Source: Pseudomonadota bacterium (GTDB taxonomy: Bacteria; Pseudomonadota; Alphaproteobacteria; Rhodobacterales; Rhodobacteraceae). From it: DNA of 64,000 bases. Below, piece by piece: positions 34,720 through 43,665 of the stretch. Under the pieces are notes generated by a model that saw nothing but the letters and a program-made list of their open reading frames with translations, was not told the DNA's origin and did no database searches. The position numbers were made by a program, and so were the translations under genes. The stretch lies in the NCBI GenBank assembly GCA_020161615.1, contig JAIUPD010000008.1, positions 1 to 64,000 on the forward strand, given 5' to 3'. Positions within the stretch are counted from its first letter, which is position 1, and every line of letters begins with the position of its first letter.

Positions 34720-35984
34720 GCCTTTACGACTGGGATTTCCGGGCGCCCACGCCGTCGAGCATGGGCGACCACGACGTGCCGCGCGCCTCGGACCGGCTGG
34801 CGGGCAAGCGCATCGCGCTTCTCGTCACCGGCGGGATCGCGGCAATGAAGACCCCGGAAGTGGCGCGCGGCCTGCGCCGCCACGGGGCCGAGGTGGTGGC
34901 CTTCGCCAGCGAGGACGCGCTGCGCTACGTCGCGCGCGAGGCGCTGGAATGGGCGACGCTGGGCCCGGTGGTGACCGGCCTGACCTGGCGGGCCGAGCAT
35001 CTGAGTGATTCGCAACCCTTCGATGCCTATCTGCTGGCGCCGGCCACCCATTCGACCATCGCCAAGATGGCGCATGGCATCGGCGATTCGGTCGTCACCT
35101 CGACGCTGATCTCGGCTTTGGGGCGGATGGAGCAGGGCCGGGCGCAGGTTCTGGTCGCGCCGACCATGCACGGCACGATGCACAACGCGCAACTGGTGGA
35201 CAACGCCCGCCGTCTGGCCGCGCAGGGCGTGCATCTGATCGCGCCGCGCGACGCCTACGGCAAGCACAACCTGCCGGAAACCGAGTTCCTCTGCATCGCG
35301 GTCGGCCGGGCGCTCAGCCAGTCGCGACTGCGCGGGCGGCGGATCATGGTCACGGCGGGCCCCACCCCGGTGCCGATTGACGGTGTACGACGCATCGTCA
35401 ACCGCTTCCGCGGGCGTCTGGGCGCGCAGGTGGCCGAGGAACTGACCTGGCGCGGGGCCGAGGCCGAGTTGATTCTCGGCGACGGGGCCTGGCGGCCGAA
35501 GTCCCCGATTCCGATCACCGTGACCCGCACCTATGACGAGTATCGCGACACGGTGGTCCAGCGGGTCAAGTCCGGGCTCTGGGCCGGCGTCTTCTCGGCC
35601 GGCGTCGCCGATTACCGGCCGAAACAGGCGGTGCAGGGCAAGATCGCCTCGGGCCAGTCCAGCCTGATGCTGGAACTGGAGCCGACCGAGAAGGTGATCG
35701 ACCTGGCCATGGCCGCCGATCCCGACATGCACACGGTCGCCTTCAAGTATCTCGAAGGCGTCAGCGAGGAAGAGCTGATCCGCGTTGCCGCCAAGCGGCT
35801 GGACCGGGCCGGGGTGGTCGTGGCGACCCGGGGCGAGGATACCCGCGGCACCGACCAGCGCGCGCTGATGGTCTATCCGCATGGGGTCACGCCGATCGAG
35901 AACAAGCGGGCCATCGCCAGCGCGATCGCCGACCATCTGGAAGGCCTGGCCGGGCAAGCGGCGATGCTGAACGCTGCCGAATAG
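34716..35984 (+). CDS. CoaBC-like flavoprotein (non-canonical)
   Basis: 422 residues with the two-domain architecture of CoaBC, the phosphopantothenoylcysteine decarboxylase/synthetase. In the flavoprotein half (30-205), LLVTGGIAAMKTPEVARGLRRHG and LLAPATHSTIAKMAHGIGD match the family and His95 fits the catalytic His. However, PxMNxxM is replaced by PTMHGTMH (150-156), and the substrate clamp with its reducing Cys is absent (PRDAYGKHNLPE instead). In the CoaB half (208-400), VTAGPTPVPIDGVRRIVNR (Asn229) and a single Lys309 remain of the usual motifs. It is probably a paralogue with another substrate, not the housekeeping CoaBC. It is coupled to the transglutaminase-like gene. Confidence 0.82.
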   Translation: MSLYDWDFRAPTPSSMGDHDVPRASDRLAGKRIALLVTGGIAAMKTPEVARGLRRHGAEVVAFASEDALRYVAREALEWATLGPVVTGLTWRAEHLSDSQPFDAYLLAPATHSTIAKMAHGIGDSVVTSTLISALGRMEQGRAQVLVAPTMHGTMHNAQLVDNARRLAAQGVHLIAPRDAYGKHNLPETEFLCIAVGRALSQSRLRGRRIMVTAGPTPVPIDGVRRIVNRFRGRLGAQVAEELTWRGAEAELILGDGAWRPKSPIPITVTRTYDEYRDTVVQRVKSGLWAGVFSAGVADYRPKQAVQGKIASGQSSLMLELEPTEKVIDLAMAADPDMHTVAFKYLEGVSEEELIRVAAKRLDRAGVVVATRGEDTRGTDQRALMVYPHGVTPIENKRAIASAIADHLEGLAGQAAMLNAAE

Positions 35985-36009
35985 CCCCGCGAACGACCGG
36001 CAAGGCCCC

Positions 36010-36040
36010 CGTCCCGCCCCTTCCCTCGGGGGGCGGGACG
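36010..36040. terminator. Terminator between the CoaBC-like gene and the convergent regulator
   Basis: An 11-bp stem CGTCCCGCCCC/GGGGCGGGACG with a 9-base loop, followed by GTTCGTTT, in an 81-bp convergent gap. Confidence 0.75.
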
Positions 36041-36065
36041 GTTCGTTTCGGGGGCTTCCGCGCGG

Positions 36066-36770
36066 TCAGATCATGCGGATCACGTCCTTTTCGACGGCCA
36101 GCATATAGCCCTGACGGGGGATGTTGCGCACCAGAAGCTCGCTGACGATTTGGTTGCCCAGCGAATCGCGCAGCCGCTTGATGCGGGTGGCACCCGCCGC
36201 TTCCTCGCAATCGGATTCGCGCCGCCCGGTGATGACCGCTTCCAGCGAGGTGCCGGTCAGCATCTCGTCATCCATCCGCGCCTCGGCCAGAACCGCCAGC
36301 GCTTCGACCGCGGCCTCGGTCAGGTTGAATTCCAGATCGTTGATATAGACCTTGCGCTCGGACCGGCTGATGACCAGCGAGGACACCTGGATCCCGGTCT
36401 TCTGCACCACGGCCAGCTTGCGGTTCAGCGCGATCAGCGCCAGCACCAGCACCAGCGAGGTGATCAGCAGCAGGCTGGCAAAGACGATCAGCACGAAGAT
36501 CACGCCCCGATAGCTGACCAGAACCTCGGTAAAGGTGGTGCCCGATTGCGCCAGGATCTCCAGCAGCCGGAGTTCCGCTTGCCCGGTCAGGTCCGAATTC
36601 TCGGCAAAGATCTGCAGGACGCGGGCGTTGAACTCGTTGGTGTCCGGCAGGTTCAGGAACAGCAGGATGGCGGCCGCCGCCAGGATAAGGACGATGGCCG
36701 CCAGACCGAGCTGAATGGCCCGGGACCCGCCGCGGGTAAGGCTGTTTTCAGTAAGCGAGGTAGTGTCCAC
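36066..36770 (-). CDS. Membrane-anchored winged-helix regulator
   Basis: 234 residues. Two membrane helices (about 20-40 and 89-115) flank a roughly 48-residue loop, presumably periplasmic. The C-terminal cytoplasmic part (133-225) looks like an OmpR/ToxR-type winged helix: VYINDLEFNLTEAAVEALAVLAEAR, then ATRIKRLRDSLGNQIVSELLVRNIPRQGYML. This is a one-component transmembrane regulator with topology inverted relative to ToxR. The GTG start at 36770 lies 23 bp inside the preceding secreted-protein gene and has no clear ribosome-binding site, so translation may be coupled. Confidence 0.75.
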   Translation of the reverse strand: MDTTSLTENSLTRGGSRAIQLGLAAIVLILAAAAILLFLNLPDTNEFNARVLQIFAENSDLTGQAELRLLEILAQSGTTFTEVLVSYRGVIFVLIVFASLLLITSLVLVLALIALNRKLAVVQKTGIQVSSLVISRSERKVYINDLEFNLTEAAVEALAVLAEARMDDEMLTGTSLEAVITGRRESDCEEAAGATRIKRLRDSLGNQIVSELLVRNIPRQGYMLAVEKDVIRMI

Positions 36771-37038
36771 CGGTATAGCCCGAATTTGCTGGCGCAGAGT
36801 TACTGGTCACTGTGGACACAATATTCTGCAAGGTCCAGCCGGACCGCGACAGACGGGATTGAAGATATTGCGAGGCGGCCTGCGCGCTGCAGTTCCCGCC
36901 GGGGATCTGCGCCACGCCATAGGCCAGCTGTACCGGGTTCTGGCGCGAGGCACGGTATTCGGCAAAGCAGGCGGCATGGGCGGGCACGGCGAGGATCGTG
37001 ACCAGGGCCAGGGAGAGAATCGGCAGTTTCAAGCGCAT
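36748..37038 (-). CDS. Small secreted protein
   Basis: 96 residues with a clear signal peptide (MRLKLPILSLALVTILAVPAHA) ending at residue 22. The mature part has two cysteines (ACFAEYRA..., GGNCSAQ) likely to pair, and LQLAYG-type sequence (PVQLAYGVAQIPGG). Similar small proteins are, as I recall, widespread in Rhodobacteraceae, with no known function. The ATG at 37038 starts the signal peptide. It precedes and overlaps the membrane regulator gene by 23 bp, so the two are probably one operon. Confidence 0.78.
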   Translation of the reverse strand: MRLKLPILSLALVTILAVPAHAACFAEYRASRQNPVQLAYGVAQIPGGNCSAQAASQYLQSRLSRSGWTLQNIVSTVTSNSAPANSGYTGGHYLAY

Positions 37039-37138
37039 ATCAGGGTCCTTCGGGGGAATGGCGGGATCTGTCGGCAAAGATGCGCCGACCCCTCGCGCTA
37101 TGCAATATCGGCCCCGGGAACCCAGGGGCGACACGGGC

Positions 37139-37151
37139 GTTATCCGATAAC
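37139..37151. promoter_or_regulatory. 13-bp palindrome in a divergent promoter region
   Basis: GTTATCCGATAAC, six-base arms around a central C, lies about 100 bp upstream of the small secreted protein and 126 bp upstream of the Cys-rich protein gene. It may be an operator; the target of the adjacent winged-helix regulator is an obvious but untested idea. Confidence 0.4.
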
Positions 37152-37277
37152 CGACCCGCGATATTGCCTGTCACGACCGGTACGCGCAGCGTGAAGCCAT
37201 GCCGGTGAGGCCTCTCCGAGTCCCTTCGTGGCTGGGCCCTGCCGACCCGTCAACCCGCATCCCTGAAAGGTCAGGTC

Positions 37278-38000
37278 ATGACAATTACCCATTCCCTCCG
37301 CCGTTCCGCGGCCGGGCTGTTGCCGCGACGCGCCACCATGCTCGTCGCTGCCGCCGCCGTGGTCCTGGCCGGCATCACCGCCACCGCCCGCCCGGCCAAG
37401 GCCGACGACGCCGAGGACATCCTGCGCTTTCTGGCCGGGGCCATCGTCATCGGCGCCATCGTCAACGCCATCGACGACAACAGCACGCCCGCCTACACCG
37501 GCCGCTGGTCGCTGCCCGGCCAGTGCCTGGAAACCATCCGGGTGAACGGGCGGAACATCAATTCCTATAATGCCCGCTGTCTGAACCGCGCCGGCTACGA
37601 CAACCTGCCCCGGAATTGCCGCTACGAATTCCGCGTTCAGAACGGCCGCACCCGCACCGGCTATATCGCCGAATGCCTCTATGATGCGGGCTACAGCCGC
37701 CATTCCGGGGGGTGGAGCCAGCCGCCGCGCTGGGACGACCGCTGGGACAATGACCGCCACCCGCCCTATGGGGGCCGCCCGCCCCATGCCGGCAGCCCCG
37801 GCTGGCAGCGTCCGATCACCCGTCTGCCCAACCATTGCAGCATGCATTACCGCATGAATGGCAACCGCGTTGATGGCTATTGGGCGAACTGCCTCGAGAA
37901 TGCGGGCTTCTACAACCTGCCCGGCTATTGCCAGGTCCGCTCGACCGACGGTCAGCGCATCTACACCGGCCATTGCCTGCGGCAGGAAGGCTACCAGTGA
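37278..38000 (+). CDS. Secreted Cys-repeat protein
   Basis: 240 residues with a long signal region (to about residue 42, ...ARPAKADD). The mature chain has four repeats in two blocks. Each is a Cys, about 16-18 residues, then CL..AGY or similar: QCLETIRVNG...NARCLNRAGY, NCRYEFRVQNG...AECLYDAGY, HCSMHYRMNG...ANCLENAGF and YCQVRSTDG...GHCLRQEGY. A Pro/Gly/Trp/Asp-rich linker (about 140-170) separates the blocks. Eight cysteines suggest four disulfides. A lectin- or wall-binding role is conceivable, but I do not recognise a characterised family. A terminator lies at 38148. Confidence 0.8.
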   Translation: MTITHSLRRSAAGLLPRRATMLVAAAAVVLAGITATARPAKADDAEDILRFLAGAIVIGAIVNAIDDNSTPAYTGRWSLPGQCLETIRVNGRNINSYNARCLNRAGYDNLPRNCRYEFRVQNGRTRTGYIAECLYDAGYSRHSGGWSQPPRWDDRWDNDRHPPYGGRPPHAGSPGWQRPITRLPNHCSMHYRMNGNRVDGYWANCLENAGFYNLPGYCQVRSTDGQRIYTGHCLRQEGYQ

Positions 38001-38147
38001 GCTGCGGAACATTTGCAGATCATCGGTTCAATGTAAGCGTTTCGTAACGGTTGCCCTCGATAGTGCGAACAGTAACGAGTGGGTCGGTGCCGGCGCCGAT
38101 CAAGGTGTAAACGGGCATGCCAAACACCCGGCCCCCGGGCCGGGGCG

Positions 38148-38169
38148 GGGCGGGTCGAAAGACCCGCCC
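38148..38169 (+). terminator. Terminator of the Cys-repeat protein gene
   Basis: A 9-bp stem GGGCGGGTC/GACCCGCCC with a GAAA tetraloop, followed by TTGCTGTT, 148 bp past the stop codon and before rnhB. Confidence 0.7.
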
Positions 38170-38209
38170 TTGCTGTTGCCCCGCGCCGCCGCGCATGGTT
38201 CAACGGCGC

Positions 38210-38827
38210 ATGACAACCCTGCGCGTCCTCCCCGACCTGAGCCTGGAAACCGCCCTCTGCCTGCCCCTGGTGGCCGGTGTCGACGAGGTCGGCCGCGGCC
38301 CGCTGGCGGGCCCCGTCACCGCCGCCGCCGTGATCCTGGACCCCGCCCGCCTGCCCCTGGGCATCGACGACAGCAAGCGCCTGACGGAACGCGCCCGTGA
38401 CCGGCTGGCGCAGGAGATCCGCGACAGCGCCCTGGCCTTCGCCGTGGCCCATGCCAGCGTCGAGGAGATCGATGCGCTCAATATCCTGGAAGCCAGCCAT
38501 CTGGCGATGCGCCGGGCGCTGGCCGCGCTGAACCCCGCCGCCCAGCATGCGCTCATCGACGGCAACCGCCTGCCCAAGGGGCTGACGATCCCGGCGCAAA
38601 CGGTGGTGAAGGGCGATGCGATCAGCCTGTCCATCGCCGCCGCCTCGATCCTGGCCAAGGTCGAGCGGGATGCGATCATGCGTGAACTTGCGCTCGCAAA
38701 CCCCGGATATGGTTGGGAAAAAAACATGGGCTACCCATCGGCCCAACACCGCGTTGCACTTAAGCAACAGGGGATCACCCCACATCATCGCCGCAGCTTC
38801 GGCCCCGTCCGCAAGATGTTGTGTTAA
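38210..38827 (+). CDS. rnhB: Ribonuclease HII
   Basis: Cleaves RNA in RNA-DNA hybrids and starts removal of misincorporated ribonucleotides. 205 residues. [15 protein letters not shown] carries the Asp-Glu pair, [14 protein letters not shown] follows, [10 protein letters not shown] has the third Asp, and [14 protein letters not shown] is the signature. The ATG at 38210 begins just before the conserved part. The gene sits directly upstream of ccrM in the same direction. Confidence 0.95.
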   Translation: MTTLRVLPDLSLETALCLPLVAGVDEVGRGPLAGPVTAAAVILDPARLPLGIDDSKRLTERARDRLAQEIRDSALAFAVAHASVEEIDALNILEASHLAMRRALAALNPAAQHALIDGNRLPKGLTIPAQTVVKGDAISLSIAAASILAKVERDAIMRELALANPGYGWEKNMGYPSAQHRVALKQQGITPHHRRSFGPVRKMLC

Positions 38828-38846
38828 GAACGCAAAATAAACACCT

Positions 38847-40046
<1,200 letters not shown>

Positions 40047-40097
40047 CGCGCATCTGTTTACCGCCAGCACCCTGTCGCCAGACGGGGTGCCACTTTC

Positions 40098-40126
40098 CCC
40101 CCGGCTTCGGCCGGGGGCTTTTTTTT
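40098..40126 (+). terminator. Rho-independent terminator of ccrM
   Basis: An 8-bp stem CCCCCGGC/GCCGGGGG with a TTCG tetraloop, followed by C and a run of eight T. Confidence 0.92.
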
Positions 40127-40202
40127 GATGATTTAGCGCCGGCACGGTACGGTCAAGACCGAAAGGCGCCAAGACGCCCGCCATCGGCGCCGTACCGCCG
40201 CC

Positions 40203-40421
40203 TTGGCCGCGTACTACACGGCGATCGACGCGCTGGATTTCGCCGCCATCAACTGCTGGCCCGCCGAGGAGGTGTTGTATCTGGCAGCATGCACCGGGGA
40301 CGGGTTGGGACGGGTGGGAATCACGCCCAGCTTCCGCGCGTATTTTGCCGCCGACCCGCACGCGATTGTCGGCGGCCACCGGTTCGAGGCGCTGGACGCC
40401 TGCGGGCGCACGTCGAAGTGA
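40203..40421 (+). pseudogene. NTF2/SnoaL-like remnant
   Basis: An open stretch of 72 codons beginning with TTG. AYYTAIDALDFAAI...AEEVLYLA and FRAYFAADPHAIVGGHRFEALDA recall the first two thirds of an NTF2-like (SnoaL) fold, but the product stops well short of the usual 120-140 residues and no start or ribosome-binding site is convincing. It lies in a 398-bp gap otherwise without genes. Probably a decayed gene; may be chance. Confidence 0.35.
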
Positions 40422-40444
40422 CCGAGACTCGGCTAGCTCTGCCG

Positions 40445-40906
40445 CTATCGCGTGGGCGACGGAAGAAGAACACTGCTGTGGCTGACGCTATTGAGAATCA
40501 CTTGCAGGCAGCGCCCGTTGACATAGAATCTGGGATCTCGTGGCAAGCCTATGAACCAGAGGTTGCCGTATCGTGCAATCGAACACGTACCCGGCGGCCA
40601 ATGGCCTGGCCCAAGTTCAGGATCGGCAGAACCGCCAATGATGTCAACGATATCACGGTGCGTGATGCCTGCCGAATACAGCCATTGAAAAGGCACACCG
40701 TAGTTCAGGCAGTCATAGGCCCGCCCTTCCAGATCGCTGAAAACGAGCGGCGCCGACAGATCGACACCCCAAATTGCCTCACGCACGGAGTCGATCACGT
40801 CCTCCCAGACCGCAGGACATTGTGTGTCGAGAGCCAGCGCCCCCGCAGGCGCCGCACTCGTCACAAAGACCCCAAGGATCAGGCCCAGTGTGCCCGCGCG
40901 CGTCAC
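40445..40906 (-). CDS. Secreted protein of unknown function
   Basis: 153 residues with signal peptide (MTRAGTLGLILGVFVTSAAPAGA, cut near residue 23-25). Four cysteines in the mature part (TQCPAVW, YDCLNYG, GTCSIAR, GRCLQVI) suggest two disulfides, and it is Trp/Tyr-rich. I do not recognise it. The GTG start overlaps the stop of the small basic gene upstream (GTGA). Its codon use is less GC-biased than its neighbours, especially near the 3' end, which may mark recent arrival. Confidence 0.68.
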   Translation of the reverse strand: MTRAGTLGLILGVFVTSAAPAGALALDTQCPAVWEDVIDSVREAIWGVDLSAPLVFSDLEGRAYDCLNYGVPFQWLYSAGITHRDIVDIIGGSADPELGPGHWPPGTCSIARYGNLWFIGLPRDPRFYVNGRCLQVILNSVSHSSVLLPSPTR

Positions 40907-41069
40907 GCGTCTTTCTTCGCCTTCTCCGCCGCCTTCTTCATCCGCTCTAGGAGCGCCGCCTTGTCGGGTCCGCCGCCCAGCTTGCCCTTGGGATGCTCGT
41001 CAACGGTCTTGTTGCGCGGTTGCTTGCCGGCGCCGCTGCGCCCGCCCGATTTGCTGTAATCTGCCATCT
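40903..41069 (-). pseudogene. Small basic protein gene broken by a 2-base shift
   Basis: The ATG at 41069 has AAGGA eight bases upstream and starts MADYSKSGGR, but this frame soon loses its pattern and stops. From the next codons a different frame gives SGAGKQPRNKTVDEHPKGKLG and then DKAALLERMKKAAEKAKKDA, ending at a TGA that overlaps the next GTG start. Removing two bases from the GCGCG at 41038-41042 would join both parts into a 54-residue basic protein. It is either a frameshift mutation or a sequencing error; no alternative start exists for the second frame. Confidence 0.6.
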
Positions 41070-41078
41070 TCTGTCCTT

Positions 41079-41849
41079 TCAGTCCCGCGCCAGCTCGTGC
41101 TGATACCTGAGCCGCGCGACATCTTCGTTGCGATCCGCCTTGCGCAGGTCGCTCAGCGTTTGCTCCACATAGCTCATATGATGCTCGGCCGCAGCCCGTG
41201 CGGCGGCGGGATCGCGCATCTGGATGGAATCGTTGATCGCCCGGTGCTGTTCCAGCAGCATATCGCGCGTCGTGCGCTGCCGGAACATCTGCTGGCGGTT
41301 GTAGAAGACCCCCGCCTTCAACAGGTCGAACATGGCCCGCATCATGTGCAGCATGATGATGTTGTGGCTGGCCTCGATGATCGCCAGATGGAATTCCGCG
41401 TCGAGTTCGGCCTCGTCCGCCGGATTGCGCTTCTGATGCGCTGCCTCCATCTTGCGGAACACCGTGTCGATGACCTTGAGGTCCGTCTCGGATCCGAAGC
41501 GCGCCGCGCGGTCGGCGGCCATGCCCTCCAGATCGCGGCGGAAGCTCACGTAGTCGAAGACCGCCTCGTCATGGCTGGCGAAGAGCTGGGTCAGCGCGCC
41601 GGAAAAGGCCGAGCCTAGCATGTCGGCCACGAACACGCCCGAGCCCGCGCGGCTGACCACCAGCCCCCGCGCCTGCAGATCGGCGATGGCTTCGCGCAGG
41701 GACGGACGGCTCACGCCCATGCGCTCGGCCAGTTCACGCTCGGCCGGAAGGCGCTCGCCCGGGCGCAGCAGGCCGCGCAGGATCAGCAGCTCGATCTGGC
41801 GAACCACCCCCTGCGACAGTCTTTCCTGATGAACCGGTTGAAACGGCAT
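41079..41849 (-). CDS. FadR/GntR-family transcriptional regulator (FCD domain)
   Basis: 256 residues. The N-terminal winged helix reads [47 protein letters not shown], the GntR signature. The C-terminal FCD domain has the metal-site residues spread over AEFHLAIIEASHN, HRAIND and EHHMSYVE. It most resembles PdhR/LldR-type regulators of pyruvate, lactate or related acids; the effector cannot be told. GAGGGAG precedes the ATG at 41849. A short inverted repeat upstream may be its own operator. Confidence 0.9.
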   Translation of the reverse strand: MPFQPVHQERLSQGVVRQIELLILRGLLRPGERLPAERELAERMGVSRPSLREAIADLQARGLVVSRAGSGVFVADMLGSAFSGALTQLFASHDEAVFDYVSFRRDLEGMAADRAARFGSETDLKVIDTVFRKMEAAHQKRNPADEAELDAEFHLAIIEASHNIIMLHMMRAMFDLLKAGVFYNRQQMFRQRTTRDMLLEQHRAINDSIQMRDPAAARAAAEHHMSYVEQTLSDLRKADRNEDVARLRYQHELARD

Positions 41850-41864
41850 GGCACTCCCTCGATT

Positions 41865-41881
41865 GGTCAAGAGATATGACC
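41865..41881. promoter_or_regulatory. Possible operator of the FadR-type regulator
   Basis: Inverted repeat GGTCA-N7-TGACC, 15 bases upstream of the regulator's start codon. The TTGGTC half resembles the TGGT...ACCA half-sites of PdhR-type proteins. The arms are only five bases long. Confidence 0.35.
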
Positions 41882-41960
41882 GCAGCCGACGTCAAGCAAT
41901 GGGCTATGCATGAAAAGGGGCCGGGCGCATGGCCCGGCCCCCGGTGCGCTGGTCAGCCGC

Positions 41961-42596
41961 TCAGCTCGGGCGGATGGTGATGACCACCCGGCGGTTCTGC
42001 GCCCGGCCCGAGGCGGTGTCGTTCGAGGCGATGGGCTGCGATTCACCCATGCCGCGCGCCTGCACACGGTTGGCGGGAACGCCCGCGCCAATCAGCACGC
42101 CCGCGACCGCATCGGCCCGACGCAGCGAGAGCTGCTGGTTGTAGGATTCCGAGCCGGTCGAGTCGGTGTGGCCCGTCACATAGACGATGCTCAGCGGATA
42201 GGAATTGATGTTCTGCGCCACGCTGCGCAGCATCTGTGCCAGATCCGGGCGCACCGAATAGCTGTCGGTGGCGAACAGGATGTCCTGCGCCATGGTCACG
42301 GTGATTTCCTGGCCGGTGTTCACGACCGTCGCGTTCGAACCCAGCTGCGCGCGCAGTTCCGCCGCCTGCCGGTCCATATGCGCGCCGATGGCCCCGCCGG
42401 CGATCGCGCCCAGACCCGCGCCGACCAGCACCTCGGGGGTGCGGTTGCCCTGGCCGGTGGCAAGGCCCAGCAGACCGCCCGCCAGCGCGCCGGTCATGGC
42501 GCCGGTCTGGGTGCGGTTCAGCTCGCCGGTCGAGGTGGTGCAGGCCGCGGTGAGCGACAGCGCGGCAAGTGCCGCGAACGCCTTGGATGCCGTCAT
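41961..42596 (-). CDS. OmpA-family lipoprotein with glycine zipper
   Basis: 211 residues. The lipobox is LTAAC (lipid Cys near residue 19), then a glycine-zipper stretch (AMTGALAGGLLGLATGQG...LVGAGLGAIAGGAIGAHMD) and an OmpA C-terminal domain that binds peptidoglycan (YVTGHTDSTGSESYNQQLSLRRADAVAGVL...GESQPIASNDTASGRAQNRRV). It probably tethers the outer membrane to the wall; similar proteins are called YiaD-like. AAGGAG precedes the ATG at 42596. Confidence 0.92.
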   Translation of the reverse strand: MTASKAFAALAALSLTAACTTSTGELNRTQTGAMTGALAGGLLGLATGQGNRTPEVLVGAGLGAIAGGAIGAHMDRQAAELRAQLGSNATVVNTGQEITVTMAQDILFATDSYSVRPDLAQMLRSVAQNINSYPLSIVYVTGHTDSTGSESYNQQLSLRRADAVAGVLIGAGVPANRVQARGMGESQPIASNDTASGRAQNRRVVITIRPS

Positions 42597-42726
42597 GGAA
42601 AGACTCCTTCGGAATGATTTGGCGGAAACCCTAGCGAAAGCCGTTTCCCGGCGACAGAGCCCGCTGCAGCCGGCTTGCGTCAAGATTGCTTGATCGGCGG
42701 GTTGCTGCCAGCGGCGCCTCCGGCTC

Positions 42727-43578
42727 TCAGGCCGCCTCGTCGCGCGCCGCCTCCCAGGCCAGCATGGCGCGCTTGACCGGCAGGCCCCAATGGTAGCCGG
42801 TCAGCGCCCCCGACTTGGCGAGCGCCCGGTGGCAAGGGATCAGCCAGGAGATCGGGTTGCGCCCGACCGCCGCCCCGACTGCCCGGTTGGCTGTCGGCTG
42901 GCCGATGGCCCGAGCGATCTCGGAATAGGTGGTCACCTGGCCCGAGGGAATGCTCAGCAGCGCTTCCCAGACCTTGATCTGGAAGGGCGCGCCGATCAGG
43001 TAGAGCGGCGTCTCGGCCAGCCCGCCCTGCGCGCCGAAGGCCGTGTCCACCCAGGGTTTCAGCCGCATCGGATCTTCGACGAAGCGGGCCTTCGGCCAGC
43101 GCCCGGTCAGATCGGCAAAGGCCGCCTCCGCCCCCATCTCGGCGGCGAAGCCCATGCCGCAGAGGCCCTTCTCGGTCCCCATGACCAGCGCCGGGCCGAA
43201 GGGGCTGTCGAACCAGCCCCAATGGATCACCAGTCCGGCGCCGCCCCGCGCATACTCGCCCGGCGTCATCGCCTCCCACCGCAGGAACAGGTCATGCAGC
43301 CGCCCCGGGCCCGACAGCCCGCTGGCATGCGCCGCCTCCAGCACGGTGAACCGCTCGGCCAGCAGCCGCCGCGCATGGCCCAGCGCCAGATATTGCTGAT
43401 AGCGCTTGGGCGAGACGCCGACCCATTGCGTGAAGACCCGCTGGAAATGTGCCGCGCTCATCCCCAGACGCCCGGCCAGTTCGTCCAGCGAAACCCGCTC
43501 GCCCGCCGCGTCGATCTCGGCGATGGCACGGCCGATGACCCCGTAATGATAGGCCCGCTCGTCCCGATCCCCGTCCAT
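42727..43578 (-). CDS. Ada-like AraC/O6-alkylguanine-DNA methyltransferase
   Basis: Repair protein joining an AraC helix-turn-helix (ISLDELAGRLGMSAAHFQRVFTQWVGVSPKRYQQYL-like, residues 25-100) to an MGMT domain whose acceptor Cys lies in LIPCHRALAKSGALTGYHWG. About 283 residues. The N-terminal zinc phosphotriester domain of E. coli Ada is missing, so sensing must differ. The ATG at 43578 has AAAGGG six bases away; another ATG at 43593 would add five residues. Confidence 0.9.
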   Translation of the reverse strand: MDGDRDERAYHYGVIGRAIAEIDAAGERVSLDELAGRLGMSAAHFQRVFTQWVGVSPKRYQQYLALGHARRLLAERFTVLEAAHASGLSGPGRLHDLFLRWEAMTPGEYARGGAGLVIHWGWFDSPFGPALVMGTEKGLCGMGFAAEMGAEAAFADLTGRWPKARFVEDPMRLKPWVDTAFGAQGGLAETPLYLIGAPFQIKVWEALLSIPSGQVTTYSEIARAIGQPTANRAVGAAVGRNPISWLIPCHRALAKSGALTGYHWGLPVKRAMLAWEAARDEAA

Positions 43579-43665
43579 GGCCCGCCCTTTCATTCTGCTT
43601 CAAATACGCCCTTTCGCACCAACCTATCCCCCGGGCGCGCGGGCTTCGACCCGGAACCTGCGCTT

